This document shows positions 7,737 through 16,194 of a DNA stretch of 64,000 nucleotides, piece after piece (positions within the stretch are counted from its first letter, which is position 1; the number at the start of each line of letters is the position of its first letter). Origin of the DNA: Helicobacter pylori (lineage in GTDB: Bacteria; Campylobacterota; Campylobacteria; Campylobacterales; Helicobacteraceae); the NCBI RefSeq assembly GCF_030062585.1, contig NZ_CP071935.1, forward strand, positions 556,938 through 620,937, written 5' to 3'. Made by a program: the position numbers and the translations under genes. The notes beneath the pieces are model-generated. The model saw only the letters and a list, made by a program, of their open reading frames with translations, made no database searches and was not told where the DNA came from.

Positions 7737-7959
7737 TGTTTTCCTTTAGTAAATTTGAAAACTCTTCTCTTGTTAATTCATTCTTAGTTTCAGTTGTTGT
7801 TATCCAATAAGCTTGTAGATTTTTTTGTAAAGCTTTTTCAAACAAATCCGCTAAAAACTTTTCTTGTGTTTCGGTATACATTTGCGAAAAATCAATTTGT
7901 AAAATCAGTTTGCTGTTTTTCTTATTGAAACAAATATTTAAAGTTGTGCTTGGTGTCAT
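7729..7959 (-). CDS. Small ICE protein of unknown function
   Basis: This 76-residue protein starts two bases after the stop of the Rep-like gene and overlaps the next gene by 8 bases. It reads as a short alpha/beta domain (KLILQIDFSQM, then AYWITTTETK) with an acidic, Asn-rich end. There is no membrane segment. I do not recognise it. Tight packing in the operon argues that it is a real gene. Confidence 0.6.
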   Translation of the reverse strand: MTPSTTLNICFNKKNSKLILQIDFSQMYTETQEKFLADLFEKALQKNLQAYWITTTETKNELTREEFSNLLKENND

Positions 7960-7961
7960 TC

Positions 7962-8750
7962 TTAAGCACTCTCTTGAAAGTAGTTTGAAACTTTGGGTGA
8001 GTTGTTAATAGGTTCGCCTACACATTCTTTGTCTTTTAAAGCCTTTAAGAGATTTTTCTTCACAATGGCTGTTTGATAGAAACAAAGATTAGAAGGAATG
8101 TCTTTGTTTGTTAAATCCTTGTATGATAAAGTGTAAGTGGTATTAGGATTAGAAATAGGCGTGAATTTTAAAACAACATTATTAACTCTTTGCATAAGCT
8201 CTTGGCTAGGAATATGCATAACACATTCTTTGTTGTTAATTTTTACTCTCTCAATTTCTTTGGCAAACTTTTCTAAGAAACGCATAATCTGTAAGAAAAA
8301 AGGCGATGGGATATTGTTCTTTTGATTAGTTCCTACGTAGTTATAGCCCTCTAATTCTCTGTAATCTTTAAGATACACATACAAGTATCTTTGTTTTCCT
8401 TTAATGACTTCAATAAAACCTTGCTCTTCTAATATATTGACATTCTTTCTTAGAGTTCTTGCTACAACTTGCAAAAACATTTTGGCGTAATGTCTATCTA
8501 GGGCAATCTTATTAGACTTAGCATTAAATGCGAGCTTGTAGAGTATGTCTAATAATCTTTTAGCTCCTTGTCCGCCTACAAAGCTTATAGAACCTTGCTC
8601 ATGCATAATGCTAGGATTAAAGAGTTTGTAGTCTAAATCTTTTTTAAATTTGAAATAATGCTCATGCGTGTTTTTAGCATAAGCAAGATTTGCCTTATAA
8701 AGTGTGTTTAACTCATCTTTATCTAAATTAGGTTTTAATGTCTTTGCCAT
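7962..8750 (-). CDS. Rep-like winged-helix protein at the ICE end
   Basis: This is the first gene of the minus-strand operon. I chose the ATG at 8750 (262 aa), about 11 bases after an AAAGGGA ribosome site; a TTG three codons earlier is too close to that site. Residues about 60-135 read as a winged-helix unit (FLQVVARTLRKNVNILEEQGFIEVIKGKQRYLYVYL), as in plasmid replication initiators and related DNA-binding proteins. A second helical block follows. It could be the element's replication initiator or a repressor of the operon. I have no residue-level proof for either. Confidence 0.6.
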   Translation of the reverse strand: MAKTLKPNLDKDELNTLYKANLAYAKNTHEHYFKFKKDLDYKLFNPSIMHEQGSISFVGGQGAKRLLDILYKLAFNAKSNKIALDRHYAKMFLQVVARTLRKNVNILEEQGFIEVIKGKQRYLYVYLKDYRELEGYNYVGTNQKNNIPSPFFLQIMRFLEKFAKEIERVKINNKECVMHIPSQELMQRVNNVVLKFTPISNPNTTYTLSYKDLTNKDIPSNLCFYQTAIVKKNLLKALKDKECVGEPINNSPKVSNYFQESA

Positions 8751-9050
8751 AGTTTTCAAGTCCCTTTCTATGAGACTTAGAGACAGAAACTAACATTCTA
8801 GTAAGAATGTAATTTATAAAAAATCAATAATAAGGAGCCTATTTATAAAAAAAGAATAAAAAAGATATATATAATATAGTAATTGCAATTATATAAACAT
8901 CTCTCCCCTATTAATAATAAAATTGTAAAGAAAAATTTTTCCGATTTTTATTCTATAAACAAAATTTCAAAATTTATGGTAGAATACAGAAATAGTTTTT
9001 AAAAAGTTAGCATTAGAAAATTAAGAAGCTTAGAGCTAGCTAAATAATTA
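8751..9050. other. Non-coding end of the ICE
   Basis: About 300 bases of very AT-rich DNA separate the first ICE gene from the boundary. It holds the ribosome site of the Rep-like gene, a stretch of A/T runs at 8815-8990, and one arm of an inverted repeat. I see no gene or intrinsic terminator. Promoters for the operon must lie here, but no single -10 stands out. Confidence 0.5.
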
Positions 9051-9057
9051 CATTCTT
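8803..9057. repeat. Inverted repeat AAGAATGTAATT at the ICE boundary
   Basis: AAGAATGTAATT at 8803-8814 is repeated in reverse as AATTACATTCTT at 9046-9057. AAGAATG is the known target heptamer of H. pylori plasticity-zone elements (ICEHptfs/TnPZ), inserted by the XerT recombinase. The outer copy at 9051-9057 marks the junction with the chromosome, because an interrupted host reading frame begins there. The inner copy may be a recombinase-binding arm. Confidence 0.65.
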
Positions 9058-9329
9058 TTAATGATAATGAGTTGAGCGAAATCGTTATTAGAGAACAACA
9101 ATACGGCTCTAAAACCCAAGCCATGCTGTATTTTTGCTTTTCTATTTTGGAGTTAAAAACCGCTACCCCCTTATTAAACAGAACGGCTGCACTCAAAGAG
9201 CATGCTCTTTTGATTATCCATAAAACCAACACTCTTGTGTTTTTAGAAATGCTTAAAATTTTTGGACTTTTAAGCCAAGCGCACCATAACGATGTGTTAA
9301 AGATTTTAGAAAAAATACTTCAAAATTAA
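9051..9329 (+). pseudogene. 3' stump of a chromosomal gene cut by the ICE
   Basis: The frame runs from the CATTCTT junction (read HSFNDNELSEIVI) without a start codon to a TAA at 9327-9329, about 92 residues. The sequence is a soluble helical C-terminus (LLNRTAALKEHALLIIHK). There is no promoter or ribosome site, and the reading frame enters straight from the element, so this is what is left of a host gene after integration. Position just before csd3 suggests the gene at the HP0505 locus. I cannot name its product. Confidence 0.6.
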
Positions 9330-9544
9330 CTGATAATACGGATTGATTAGAAAGGGAATAAATATCCAACGCTATAAAGGTCTAGGTGGGATAAAACCAT
9401 TTATGGGGAATAACCATGTATCAATAAAACGCGCTTCATAAAGCTATAAAAACAAGGCTGGGCTTTAAACTTGTATCGTTTTTCTTTAATGGCTTATGTT
9501 ATACTAATAAAATACAGATTCAATTGAAGGCATTAAACGACTGC

Positions 9545-10765
9545 ATGGTATTTTTTCATAAGAAAATTATTTTAAATTTTATCTATTCTTTAATAGTTGC
9601 TTTTTTATTCCCTTTATCCTATGGGGTTCTTTTAAAAGCCGATGGAATGGCTAAAAAGCAAACTTTATTGGTGGGCGAAAGGCTTGTGTGGGATAAGCTC
9701 ACGCTGTTAGGGTTTTTAGAAAAAAACCATATTCCCCAAAAACTCTACTACAACCTAAGCTCTCAAGATAAAGAATTGAGCGCTGAAATCCAAAGCAATG
9801 TTACCTACTACACTTTAAGAGATGCAAATAACACGCTCATTCAAGCCCTTATCCCTATAAGCCAGGATTTGCAAATCCATATTTACAAAAAAGGGGAGGA
9901 TTATTTTTTAGACTTTATCCCCATTGTTTTCACTCGTAAAGAAAGAACCCTCCTTCTTTCCTTACAAACTTCGCCCTATCAAGATATTGTCAAAGCCACC
10001 AATGACCCCCTTTTAGCCAACCAATTGATGAACGCGTATAAAAAAAGCGTGCCTTTTAAACGCCTAGTGAAAAACGATAAAATCGCTATCGTTTATACAA
10101 GGGATTATCGTGTGGGGCAAGCGTTTGGCCAGCCGACCATTAAAATGGCAATGGTTAGCTCTCGTTTGCACCAATACTATCTTTTTTCCCATTCAAACGG
10201 GCGTTATTATGACTCAAAAGCACAAGAAGTAGCAGGGTTTTTACTAGAAACCCCGGTGAAATACACCCGCATTTCTTCGCCTTTTTCTTATGGGAGGTTC
10301 CATCCTGTTTTAAAAGTCAGACGGCCTCATTACGGCGTGGATTATGCGGCTAAACATGGCAGCTTGATCCATTCAGCATCAGACGGCCGTGTGGGTTTTA
10401 TAGGGGTTAAGGTAGGGTATGGGAAGGTGGTTGAAATCCATTTGAATGAATTGCGCTTGGTGTATGCTCACATGAGTTCTTTTGCTAAGGGGTTGAAAAA
10501 AGGCTCGTTCGTTAGAAAAGGACAAATCATAGGCAGAGTGGGAAGCACGGGTTTAAGCACCGGGCCGCATTTGCATTTTGGCGTGTATAAAAACTCCCGC
10601 CCTATCAATCCTTTAGGCTATATCCGCACCGCTAAAAGCAAATTATACGGCAAGCAAAGAGAGGTTTTTTTAGAAAAAGCTCAGCATTCTAAGCAAAAAT
10701 TAGAAGAACTTTTTAAAACCCATTCTTTTGAAAAAAATTCATTTTATCTTTTAGAGGGTTTTTAA
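9545..10765 (+). CDS. csd3: Csd3/HdpA peptidoglycan D,D-endopeptidase/carboxypeptidase
   Basis: Csd3 (HdpA) trims peptide cross-links in the cell wall and is needed for helical cell shape. I begin at the ATG at 9545 (MVFFHKK, 406 aa); an upstream in-frame TTG at 9524 has no better ribosome site. Residues about 8-33 are a membrane anchor or signal. The C-terminal half is an M23/LytM domain with zinc ligands in HYGVDYAAKHG and GPHLHFGVY and the LVYAHMS strand between them. The stop overlaps the ATG of the Nudix gene, so both are probably translated from one message. Length and motifs match intact family members. Confidence 0.92.
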   Translation: MVFFHKKIILNFIYSLIVAFLFPLSYGVLLKADGMAKKQTLLVGERLVWDKLTLLGFLEKNHIPQKLYYNLSSQDKELSAEIQSNVTYYTLRDANNTLIQALIPISQDLQIHIYKKGEDYFLDFIPIVFTRKERTLLLSLQTSPYQDIVKATNDPLLANQLMNAYKKSVPFKRLVKNDKIAIVYTRDYRVGQAFGQPTIKMAMVSSRLHQYYLFSHSNGRYYDSKAQEVAGFLLETPVKYTRISSPFSYGRFHPVLKVRRPHYGVDYAAKHGSLIHSASDGRVGFIGVKVGYGKVVEIHLNELRLVYAHMSSFAKGLKKGSFVRKGQIIGRVGSTGLSTGPHLHFGVYKNSRPINPLGYIRTAKSKLYGKQREVFLEKAQHSKQKLEELFKTHSFEKNSFYLLEGF

Positions 10766-11403
10766 TGTCTTATTTTAAGAATATTTTCAATCAAAAATCT
10801 TTAGTGGATGATTCCAGTGTGTATTTAGAGCCTTGTTCTGGCTCTAATTTTATAGAATTAAAGCGCATGCATTATAATGAAGAGAATACTAAGAAAACAT
10901 GGGATATTATTAAGTCTTTAGACAGCGTGGCTATTTTGCTTTATGAAAAAGAATCCGATTGCTTTGTGATTGTGAAACAATTCCGCCCAGCCATTTATGC
11001 TCGTAATTTTTATTTTAAGCGCGATCAAGATCAAAATATTGACGGATACACTTATGAATTGTGCGCGGGGCTTGTGGATAAGGCTAATAAGAGTTTAGAA
11101 GAAATCGCTTGCGAAGAAGCGCTAGAAGAATGCGGTTATCAAATTAGCCCTAAAAATTTAGAAACCATAGGCCAATTTTATAGCGCGACCGGCTTGAGCG
11201 GGAGTTTGCAAACGCTCTATTACGCTGAAGTGCATAAGAATTTGAAGGTTTCAAAGGGTGGGGGGATTGATGCAGAAAAGATTGAAGTGCTGTTTTTAGA
11301 GCGATCAAAAGCTCTTGATTTTATAATGGATTTTCAATACGCTAAAACCACCGGATTGTCTTTAGCCATTTTATGGCATTTAAAAAAGTTTAAAAATGTT
11401 TAA
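10765..11403 (+). CDS. Nudix hydrolase, sugar-nucleotide diphosphatase type
   Basis: This 212-residue protein has a Nudix box at about residues 101-124 (GLVDKANKSLEEIACEEALE then ECGY), with the Glu residues that bind metal. The N-terminal TWDIIKSLDSVAILLYEKES and VKQFRPAIYARNFYF segments are as in ADP-sugar or UDP-sugar diphosphatases, which split nucleoside diphosphate sugars into a nucleotide and a sugar phosphate. It corresponds to the HP0507 locus. Start and stop both overlap the neighbours (csd3, pgbA), so it lies in an operon. The substrate cannot be read from sequence. Confidence 0.85.
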   Translation: MSYFKNIFNQKSLVDDSSVYLEPCSGSNFIELKRMHYNEENTKKTWDIIKSLDSVAILLYEKESDCFVIVKQFRPAIYARNFYFKRDQDQNIDGYTYELCAGLVDKANKSLEEIACEEALEECGYQISPKNLETIGQFYSATGLSGSLQTLYYAEVHKNLKVSKGGGIDAEKIEVLFLERSKALDFIMDFQYAKTTGLSLAILWHLKKFKNV

Positions 11404-11413
11404 AAGGAATTGT

Positions 11414-12766
11414 ATGTTAAGGCTTTTGATAGGACTTCTTCTAATGAGTTTTATAAGCTTGCAATCAGCCTCTTGGCAAGAACCCTTAAGAGTGAGTATA
11501 GAATTTGTGGATTTGCCTAAAAAAATCATTCGTTTTCCGGCTCATGATTTGAAAGTGGGGGAGTTTGGTTTTGTCGTTACTAAACTTTCAGATTATGAAA
11601 TCGTTAATTCTGAAGTGGTCATTATTGCCGTTGAAAATGGCGTCGCAACGGCTAAATTCAGAGCGTTTGAGTCTATGAAACAAATCCATTTACCCACTCC
11701 AAGAATGGTCGCTAGAAAGGGGGATTTAGTCTATTTTAGGCAATTCAACAACCAAGCGTTTTTAATCGCTCCTAATGATGAACTCTATGAGCAAATCAGA
11801 GCGACTAACACCGATATTAATTTTATTAGCTCTGATTTGTTGGTTACCTTTTTGAATGGGTTTGACCCAAAAACCGCTAATTTAAGGAAAGCGTGCAATG
11901 TTTATAGCGTGGGGGTGATTTATATTGTAACCACGAACACGCTCAATATTTTAAGCTGTGAGAGTTTTGAAATTTTAGAAAAAAGAGAGCTAGATACAAG
12001 CGGTGTTACTAAAACTTCCACGCCGTTTTTTTCTAGGGTTGAGGGCATTGATGCAGGCACGCTAGGGAAACTTTTTTCAGGCAGTCAGTCTAAAAATTAC
12101 TTCGCTTACTATGACGCTTTAGTAAAAAAAGAAAAACGCAAAGAAGTGAGGATTAAAAAGCAAGAAGAAAGGATTGATTCTAGAGAAATTAAACGAGAAA
12201 TCAAGCAAGAAGCCATTAAAGAGCCTAAAAAAGCCAATCAAGGCGCAGAAAACGCTCCCACTTTAGAAGAGAAAAACTACCAAAAAGCAGAGCGAAAACT
12301 TGACACTAAAGAAGAAAGGCGTCGTTCAAGAGATGAAAGGAAGAAAACTAAAGCCACCAAAAAGGCTATGGAATTTGAAGAAAGAGAAAAAGAGCATGAT
12401 GAAAGAGACGAAAAAGAGACTGAAGGAAGAAGAAAAGCTTTAGGAATGGATAAAGGCAATGAAAAAGTCAATGCCAAAGAAAACGAGCAAGAAATCAAGC
12501 AAGAATCCGCTAATGAGCCAAGTAGTGAAAACAACGCCACTCCAAAAGACACAGAAAACACTCCTGTCTTAAAAGAAAACGCCTCTAAAAAAGAAGCGCC
12601 AAAACCAAGCTCTAAAGAGGAAAAACGCCGCTTGAAAGAAGAAAAGAAAAAAGCCAAAGCCGAACAAAGAGCGAGGGAATTTGAACAAAGAGCGAGGGAA
12701 CATCAAGAAAGAGATGAAAAAGAGCTTGAAGAAAGAAGAAAAGCTTTAGAAATGAATAAGAAGTAA
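11414..12766 (+). CDS. pgbA: PgbA plasminogen-binding surface protein
   Basis: PgbA is a surface protein of H. pylori reported to bind host plasminogen through C-terminal lysines. I start at the ATG at 11414 (450 aa), 6 bases after AAAAGGA; an ATG six codons earlier has no ribosome site. Residues 1-19 form a signal peptide (MLRLLIGLLLMSFISLQSA). Residues about 20-240 are a conserved globular region. Residues 245-450 are highly charged Lys/Glu/Arg coiled coil with repeated blocks such as EERRRSRDERKKTKA and EEKRRLKEEKKKAKA, ending in Lys-Lys. The repeats make the length variable between strains. Confidence 0.9.
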   Translation: MLRLLIGLLLMSFISLQSASWQEPLRVSIEFVDLPKKIIRFPAHDLKVGEFGFVVTKLSDYEIVNSEVVIIAVENGVATAKFRAFESMKQIHLPTPRMVARKGDLVYFRQFNNQAFLIAPNDELYEQIRATNTDINFISSDLLVTFLNGFDPKTANLRKACNVYSVGVIYIVTTNTLNILSCESFEILEKRELDTSGVTKTSTPFFSRVEGIDAGTLGKLFSGSQSKNYFAYYDALVKKEKRKEVRIKKQEERIDSREIKREIKQEAIKEPKKANQGAENAPTLEEKNYQKAERKLDTKEERRRSRDERKKTKATKKAMEFEEREKEHDERDEKETEGRRKALGMDKGNEKVNAKENEQEIKQESANEPSSENNATPKDTENTPVLKENASKKEAPKPSSKEEKRRLKEEKKKAKAEQRAREFEQRAREHQERDEKELEERRKALEMNKK

Positions 12767-12770
12767 GCCC

Positions 12771-14150
12771 ATGTTAGAGAAGCAACACATCCAATACTTT
12801 AAAAACCTGGTAGGGGGAGAGGATTTTTTCACCGATTTAGCGCATTTGAACGCTTATTGCTATGACGCTACCAAAGAAAGGCATTTGCCTAGCGGTGTGA
12901 TTTTCCCTAAAAATGAGCAAGAAATCAGCCAGATCTTAAAATATTGCAACGAGCATCGCATCATCGTTGTGCCTAGGGGGGCTGGGAGCGGTTTTACAGG
13001 GGGGGCGTTGAGCGTGAGCGGGGGGCTAGTTTTAAGCGTAGAAAAGCATTTGGATAAGATTTTAGAGATTGACACTAAAAATTTAATCGCTAGAGTAGAA
13101 CCGGGCGTGATTAACAAGCATTTCCAAAACGAAGTGGAAAAGTTGGATTTATTCTACCCTCCAGATCCAGCGAGCGAAAATCAAAGCACTTTGGGGGGGA
13201 ATGTCGCTGAAAATGCCGGTGGCATGCGCGCGGCTAAATACGGCATCACTAAAGATTATGTCATGGCTTTAAGGGTGGTTTTAGCGAATGGCGAAATCAT
13301 AAGGGCGGGCAAAAAAACGATTAAAGATGTCGCCGGCTTTAATATCGCAGGGCTGATGATCGCTAGTGAGGGATGTTTGGGCGTGATTTCTGAAATCACT
13401 TTAAAGCTTTTAGCCAAACCGCCCCTAAAACAAAGCGCAATGGGGGTTTTTAACCATATTGAAGACGCCATGAACGCTGTTTATAAGACAATGAGCAGTG
13501 GGGTTACGCCTGTGGCGATGGAATTTTTGGATAATTTGAGTATAAGGGCTGTGGAAGAACGATTTTCTAAAGGCTTACCCAAAGACGCTGGAGCGATACT
13601 CATCACTCAAGTGGATGGCGTGGTAAAAGAGCAGATTGCATGGCAACTCAATGAGATAGAAAAGCATTTCAAAGTCAATGGGTGCGTGGATTTTAAGATC
13701 GCTCAAAACGAACAAGAAGAGCAGGATTTGTGGTTTTCAAGGCGTAACGCTTCTCAAAGTATTAGCGTTTATGGTAAAAAGAAGTTGAATGAAGACGTGA
13801 CCGTTCCTAGGGCGAGTTTGCCGAGTTTGTTGCAAGAAGTCGCCAAAATCAGCCATAAATACGGCTTTAAAATCCCTTGCTTTGGGCATACGGGCGATGG
13901 TAATGTGCATGTGAATATCATGCTAGAAGATCCTAAAAGAGATTTAGAAAAAGGGCATAAGGCTATGGAAGAGATTTTTCAGGCCGCTATTAGTTTGGAG
14001 GGGACTTTAAGCGGGGAGCATGGCATAGGCTTGTCTAAAGCCAAATTCATGCCTTTAGCGTTTAATCATAGTGAAATGGAGCTTTTTAGGAACATTAAAA
14101 AAGCCCTTGATCCTAATAATATTTTAAACCCTTTTAAAATGGGGCTGTAA
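12771..14150 (+). CDS. glcD: GlcD-type FAD-linked glycolate/D-lactate oxidase subunit
   Basis: This 459-residue flavoprotein belongs to the FAD-linked oxidases that oxidise glycolate or D-lactate at the membrane. The PCMH-type FAD domain is at about 36-215 with the loop GAGSGFTGGA and the PPDPASENQSTLGGN and NAGG motifs. The C-terminal domain carries CFGHTGDGNVHVNIM and GEHGIGLSK and ends NPFKMGL. All expected motifs are present. It begins four bases after pgbA. The substrate (glycolate or D-lactate) is not decided by the sequence. Confidence 0.88.
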   Translation: MLEKQHIQYFKNLVGGEDFFTDLAHLNAYCYDATKERHLPSGVIFPKNEQEISQILKYCNEHRIIVVPRGAGSGFTGGALSVSGGLVLSVEKHLDKILEIDTKNLIARVEPGVINKHFQNEVEKLDLFYPPDPASENQSTLGGNVAENAGGMRAAKYGITKDYVMALRVVLANGEIIRAGKKTIKDVAGFNIAGLMIASEGCLGVISEITLKLLAKPPLKQSAMGVFNHIEDAMNAVYKTMSSGVTPVAMEFLDNLSIRAVEERFSKGLPKDAGAILITQVDGVVKEQIAWQLNEIEKHFKVNGCVDFKIAQNEQEEQDLWFSRRNASQSISVYGKKKLNEDVTVPRASLPSLLQEVAKISHKYGFKIPCFGHTGDGNVHVNIMLEDPKRDLEKGHKAMEEIFQAAISLEGTLSGEHGIGLSKAKFMPLAFNHSEMELFRNIKKALDPNNILNPFKMGL

Positions 14151-14172
14151 GGTTTAAAAGCAAGGAAAGCGC

Positions 14173-14937
14173 ATGAAAATCGGTGTTTATGGAGCGAGCG
14201 GTCGTATAGGGAAACTGCTCTTAGAAGAATTAAAGGGGGGGTATAAGGGATTAGAGCTGTCTAGCGTGTTTGTCAGGCAAAAATGCGAAACGGATTTTAG
14301 CTCTTTTTCACACGCCCCTTTAGTAACCAATGATTTAAAAGCGTTTGTGAGGGCATGCGAATGCGTGATTGATTTTTCTTTACCTAAAGGCGTGGATCAT
14401 TTGCTAGAGGCTCTTTTAGAATGCCCTAAAATTTTAGTTTCTGGCACAACCGGTTTAGAAAAAGAAACGCTAGAAAAAATGCAAAAATTAGCCTTAAAAG
14501 CGCCGCTTTTGCACGCGCACAACATGTCTATAGGGATTATGATGCTTAACCAATTAGCCTTTTTAGCTTCTTTGAAATTAAAAGATGCGGATATTGAAAT
14601 TATAGAAACGCACCACAATCTCAAAAAAGACGCTCCGAGCGGCACAGCGTTGAGTTTGTATGAAACTTGCGCTAAGGCTAGGGGGTATGATGAAAAAAAC
14701 GCCCTAATCACTCACAGAGAAGGTTTGCGCTCTAAAGAAAGCATTGGCATAGCCGCTTTAAGGGGGGGCGATGTCGCCGGGAAGCACACGATAGGGTTTT
14801 ATTTAGAGGGCGAATACATAGAGCTTAGCCATACGGCGACTAACCGATCTATTTTTGCTAAAGGGGCTTTAGAAGTGGCTCTATGGCTTAGAGATAAAGC
14901 CGCTAAAAAATATGAAATCAGCGAAATGTTTGGTTGA
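14173..14937 (+). CDS. dapB: DapB 4-hydroxy-tetrahydrodipicolinate reductase
   Basis: DapB makes tetrahydrodipicolinate in the lysine and meso-diaminopimelate pathway, needed for the cell wall. The 254-residue protein starts with a Rossmann loop [13 protein letters not shown] that binds NAD(P)H and has the signature [13 protein letters not shown] at about 153-165, with the catalytic His and Lys. The ATG follows an AAGGAAA ribosome site. Normally the next genes are HP0511 and glnA; here the cag island follows, so dapB marks a rearrangement edge. Confidence 0.95.
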   Translation: MKIGVYGASGRIGKLLLEELKGGYKGLELSSVFVRQKCETDFSSFSHAPLVTNDLKAFVRACECVIDFSLPKGVDHLLEALLECPKILVSGTTGLEKETLEKMQKLALKAPLLHAHNMSIGIMMLNQLAFLASLKLKDADIEIIETHHNLKKDAPSGTALSLYETCAKARGYDEKNALITHREGLRSKESIGIAALRGGDVAGKHTIGFYLEGEYIELSHTATNRSIFAKGALEVALWLRDKAAKKYEISEMFG

Positions 14938-15437
14938 ACGCTTGAACCTTTTTTGTGTAGATGGTTCATGCTTCTATAATGGGAATACCGCTCTTTGTTA
15001 GCCTTATTAAAGGGCTTTTACTATACTATAAGGCTTGCATTAAAAGGGTTTGTTTTGTAAGGATTGATCTTGCCTTGGGTTAGTAACATATATAATATTT
15101 GGCATTTTTTCATTAATATTGAAAAAGTCCGATCGTTGCAAGCGTCTAAAGGCTAGGGACGATTCACATTTTTACCCACAATTAACAAAAATTTGCTAAA
15201 ATAGAAAAATTTTAACAAGAATAAGAAATAAGAAATAAGAAATAAGAAATAAGAAATAAGAAATAAGAAATAAGCCTTTTTGAAGAAATCAAATGCAACG
15301 CTAAAGATGGTTGGAGAAATGGCTGGGAGCAAGGTGGGTGCATGAAGCGTTCTAAAAATAGTTTGGTTTGTGTGTCATGCTTACTATAGCATGTAAGCAT
15401 GTATTTGTAATTAAGCGTTTGTGATCCACAGATCCAC
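14938..15437. other. Rearrangement junction between dapB and cagB
   Basis: These 500 bases hold no convincing gene. There are possible -10 boxes TATAAT at 14975-14980 and 15091-15096 and an extended one at 15193-15202 (TTTGCTAAAAT), a weak stem GCCTTAT/ATAAGGC (15001-15007 with 15028-15034), then the heptamer repeat at 15221-15274. A short Cys- and Trp-containing frame follows the repeat (about 15283-15389) but has no start signal and may be a remnant. The breakpoint joining dapB to the cag island must lie here. Confidence 0.55.
15221..15274. repeat. Heptamer tandem repeat ATAAGAA, seven copies
   Basis: ATAAGAA is repeated seven times exactly (15221-15269) with a partial eighth copy ATAAG. 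The array starts about 19 bases after a promoter-like TTTGCTAAAAT and about 165 bases before cagB. A 7-bp unit changes spacing by two-thirds of a helical turn per copy, so copy number could alter transcription. It sits within the dapB/cagB junction region. Confidence 0.9.
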
Positions 15438-15677
15438 ATGGGAAACAAAATGGAAAACAAATCAATAGGACAGATTTTCAAAGACAGCTTCAAAAAAAGT
15501 TTCTTTAGTGGTCTATGGAGTTGCTTAAAATGGAGCTTTATCCTCACTCTGATCAGCTTGGGTTTGTTTCTGCTTGTTTTTAGGTTTCAACCTGAGACGA
15601 TTAAAAAATACATCAAAGATCCTAAAGATCTACAATTCTACAACGACTTGAGAAAGAAAAATGGTTGGGACAAGTAG
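15438..15677 (+). CDS. cagB: CagB small membrane protein
   Basis: This 79-residue protein (75 if the second ATG at 15450 is used) lies just before cagC, the known place of cagB. It has an N-terminal amphipathic part (KSIGQIFKDSFKKSFF), one membrane helix at about 31-47 (FILTLISLGLFLLVF) and a polar tail. Neither start has a good ribosome site. CagB is not required for secretion as far as is known. In standard strains cagB lies head-to-head with cagA; here cagA is 45 kb away. Confidence 0.65.
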   Translation: MGNKMENKSIGQIFKDSFKKSFFSGLWSCLKWSFILTLISLGLFLLVFRFQPETIKKYIKDPKDLQFYNDLRKKNGWDK

Positions 15678-15722
15678 GTTTATTGTTCCTAAATTATGCC
15701 AGTTGCCAAACAAAAGCGTCGG

Positions 15723-15740
15723 TTTTGATTTGAATCAAAA
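15723..15740. repeat. Palindrome between cagB and cagC
   Basis: TTTTGATTTGAATCAAAA is an 8-bp perfect inverted repeat with a 2-base centre. It lies about 70 bases before the cagC -10 box. The short spacer makes it more like a protein-binding site than a hairpin. No T-run follows. Confidence 0.5.
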
Positions 15741-15805
15741 AGGATACACGCTAGACCAGTTAATCTAGTAGTGCTTGCGTGAAAGTGTAAAAATATTTTT
15801 TTTAT

Positions 15806-15813
15806 GGTATAAT
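15806..15813 (+). promoter_or_regulatory. Extended -10 promoter of the cagC operon
   Basis: ATGGTATAAT with TATAAT at 15808-15813 matches the H. pylori sigma-80 extended -10. It lies 32 bases before the cagC ATG, which has its own AAAGGAAA site. It should drive cagC to at least cagG. Confidence 0.7.
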
Positions 15814-15845
15814 AACACCATTTATTCCAATCTGAAAGGAAACGC

Positions 15846-16193
15846 ATGAAATTTCTTACAAGAATCACTGACAGCTACAAGAAAGTTGTAGTAACTTTAG
15901 GGCTAGTGATAACAACCAATCCTTTAATGGCGATCAACTCTCCTGCAACAGGCGTTACTGAGACTAAAACTTTGGTTATTCAGATCATTTCTGTTCTAGC
16001 GATCGTAGGTGGTTGCGCTCTAGGGGTCAAAGGCATAGCGGATATTTGGAAAATCTCTGATGACATCAAAAGAGGTCAGGCAACTGTTTTTGCTTACGCG
16101 CAACCCATAGCTATGTTAGCGGTGGCAGGCGGTATTATCTATTTGAGCACTAAGTTTGGCTTCAATATTGGCGAGAGTGGAGGAGCTAGCTAA
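15846..16193 (+). CDS. cagC: CagC, VirB2-like pilin of the cag T4SS
   Basis: CagC is the VirB2 homologue of the cag system and is needed for CagA delivery. The 115-residue protein has a signal peptide ending near residue 29 (TTNPLMA) and two hydrophobic helices at about 48-64 (ISVLAIVGGCALGVKGI) and 85-99 (PIAMLAVAGGIIYL), the VirB2 layout. AAAGGAAA precedes the ATG. It is followed at once by cagD, whose start codon begins two bases after the cagC stop. Length equals that of HP0546. Confidence 0.93.
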   Translation: MKFLTRITDSYKKVVVTLGLVITTNPLMAINSPATGVTETKTLVIQIISVLAIVGGCALGVKGIADIWKISDDIKRGQATVFAYAQPIAMLAVAGGIIYLSTKFGFNIGESGGAS

Positions 16194-16194
16194 A

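Noticed and set aside
14938..15437. IS605-type insertion sequence at the island junction
   Set aside because: No transposase frame or IS605 end structure is present in this gap or anywhere in the window.
15212..15547. Minus-strand open frame with repeated Leu-Ile-Ser-Tyr-Phe
   Set aside because: The repeat is the heptamer array read in antisense; the 7-base unit passes through all frames and there is no start signal.
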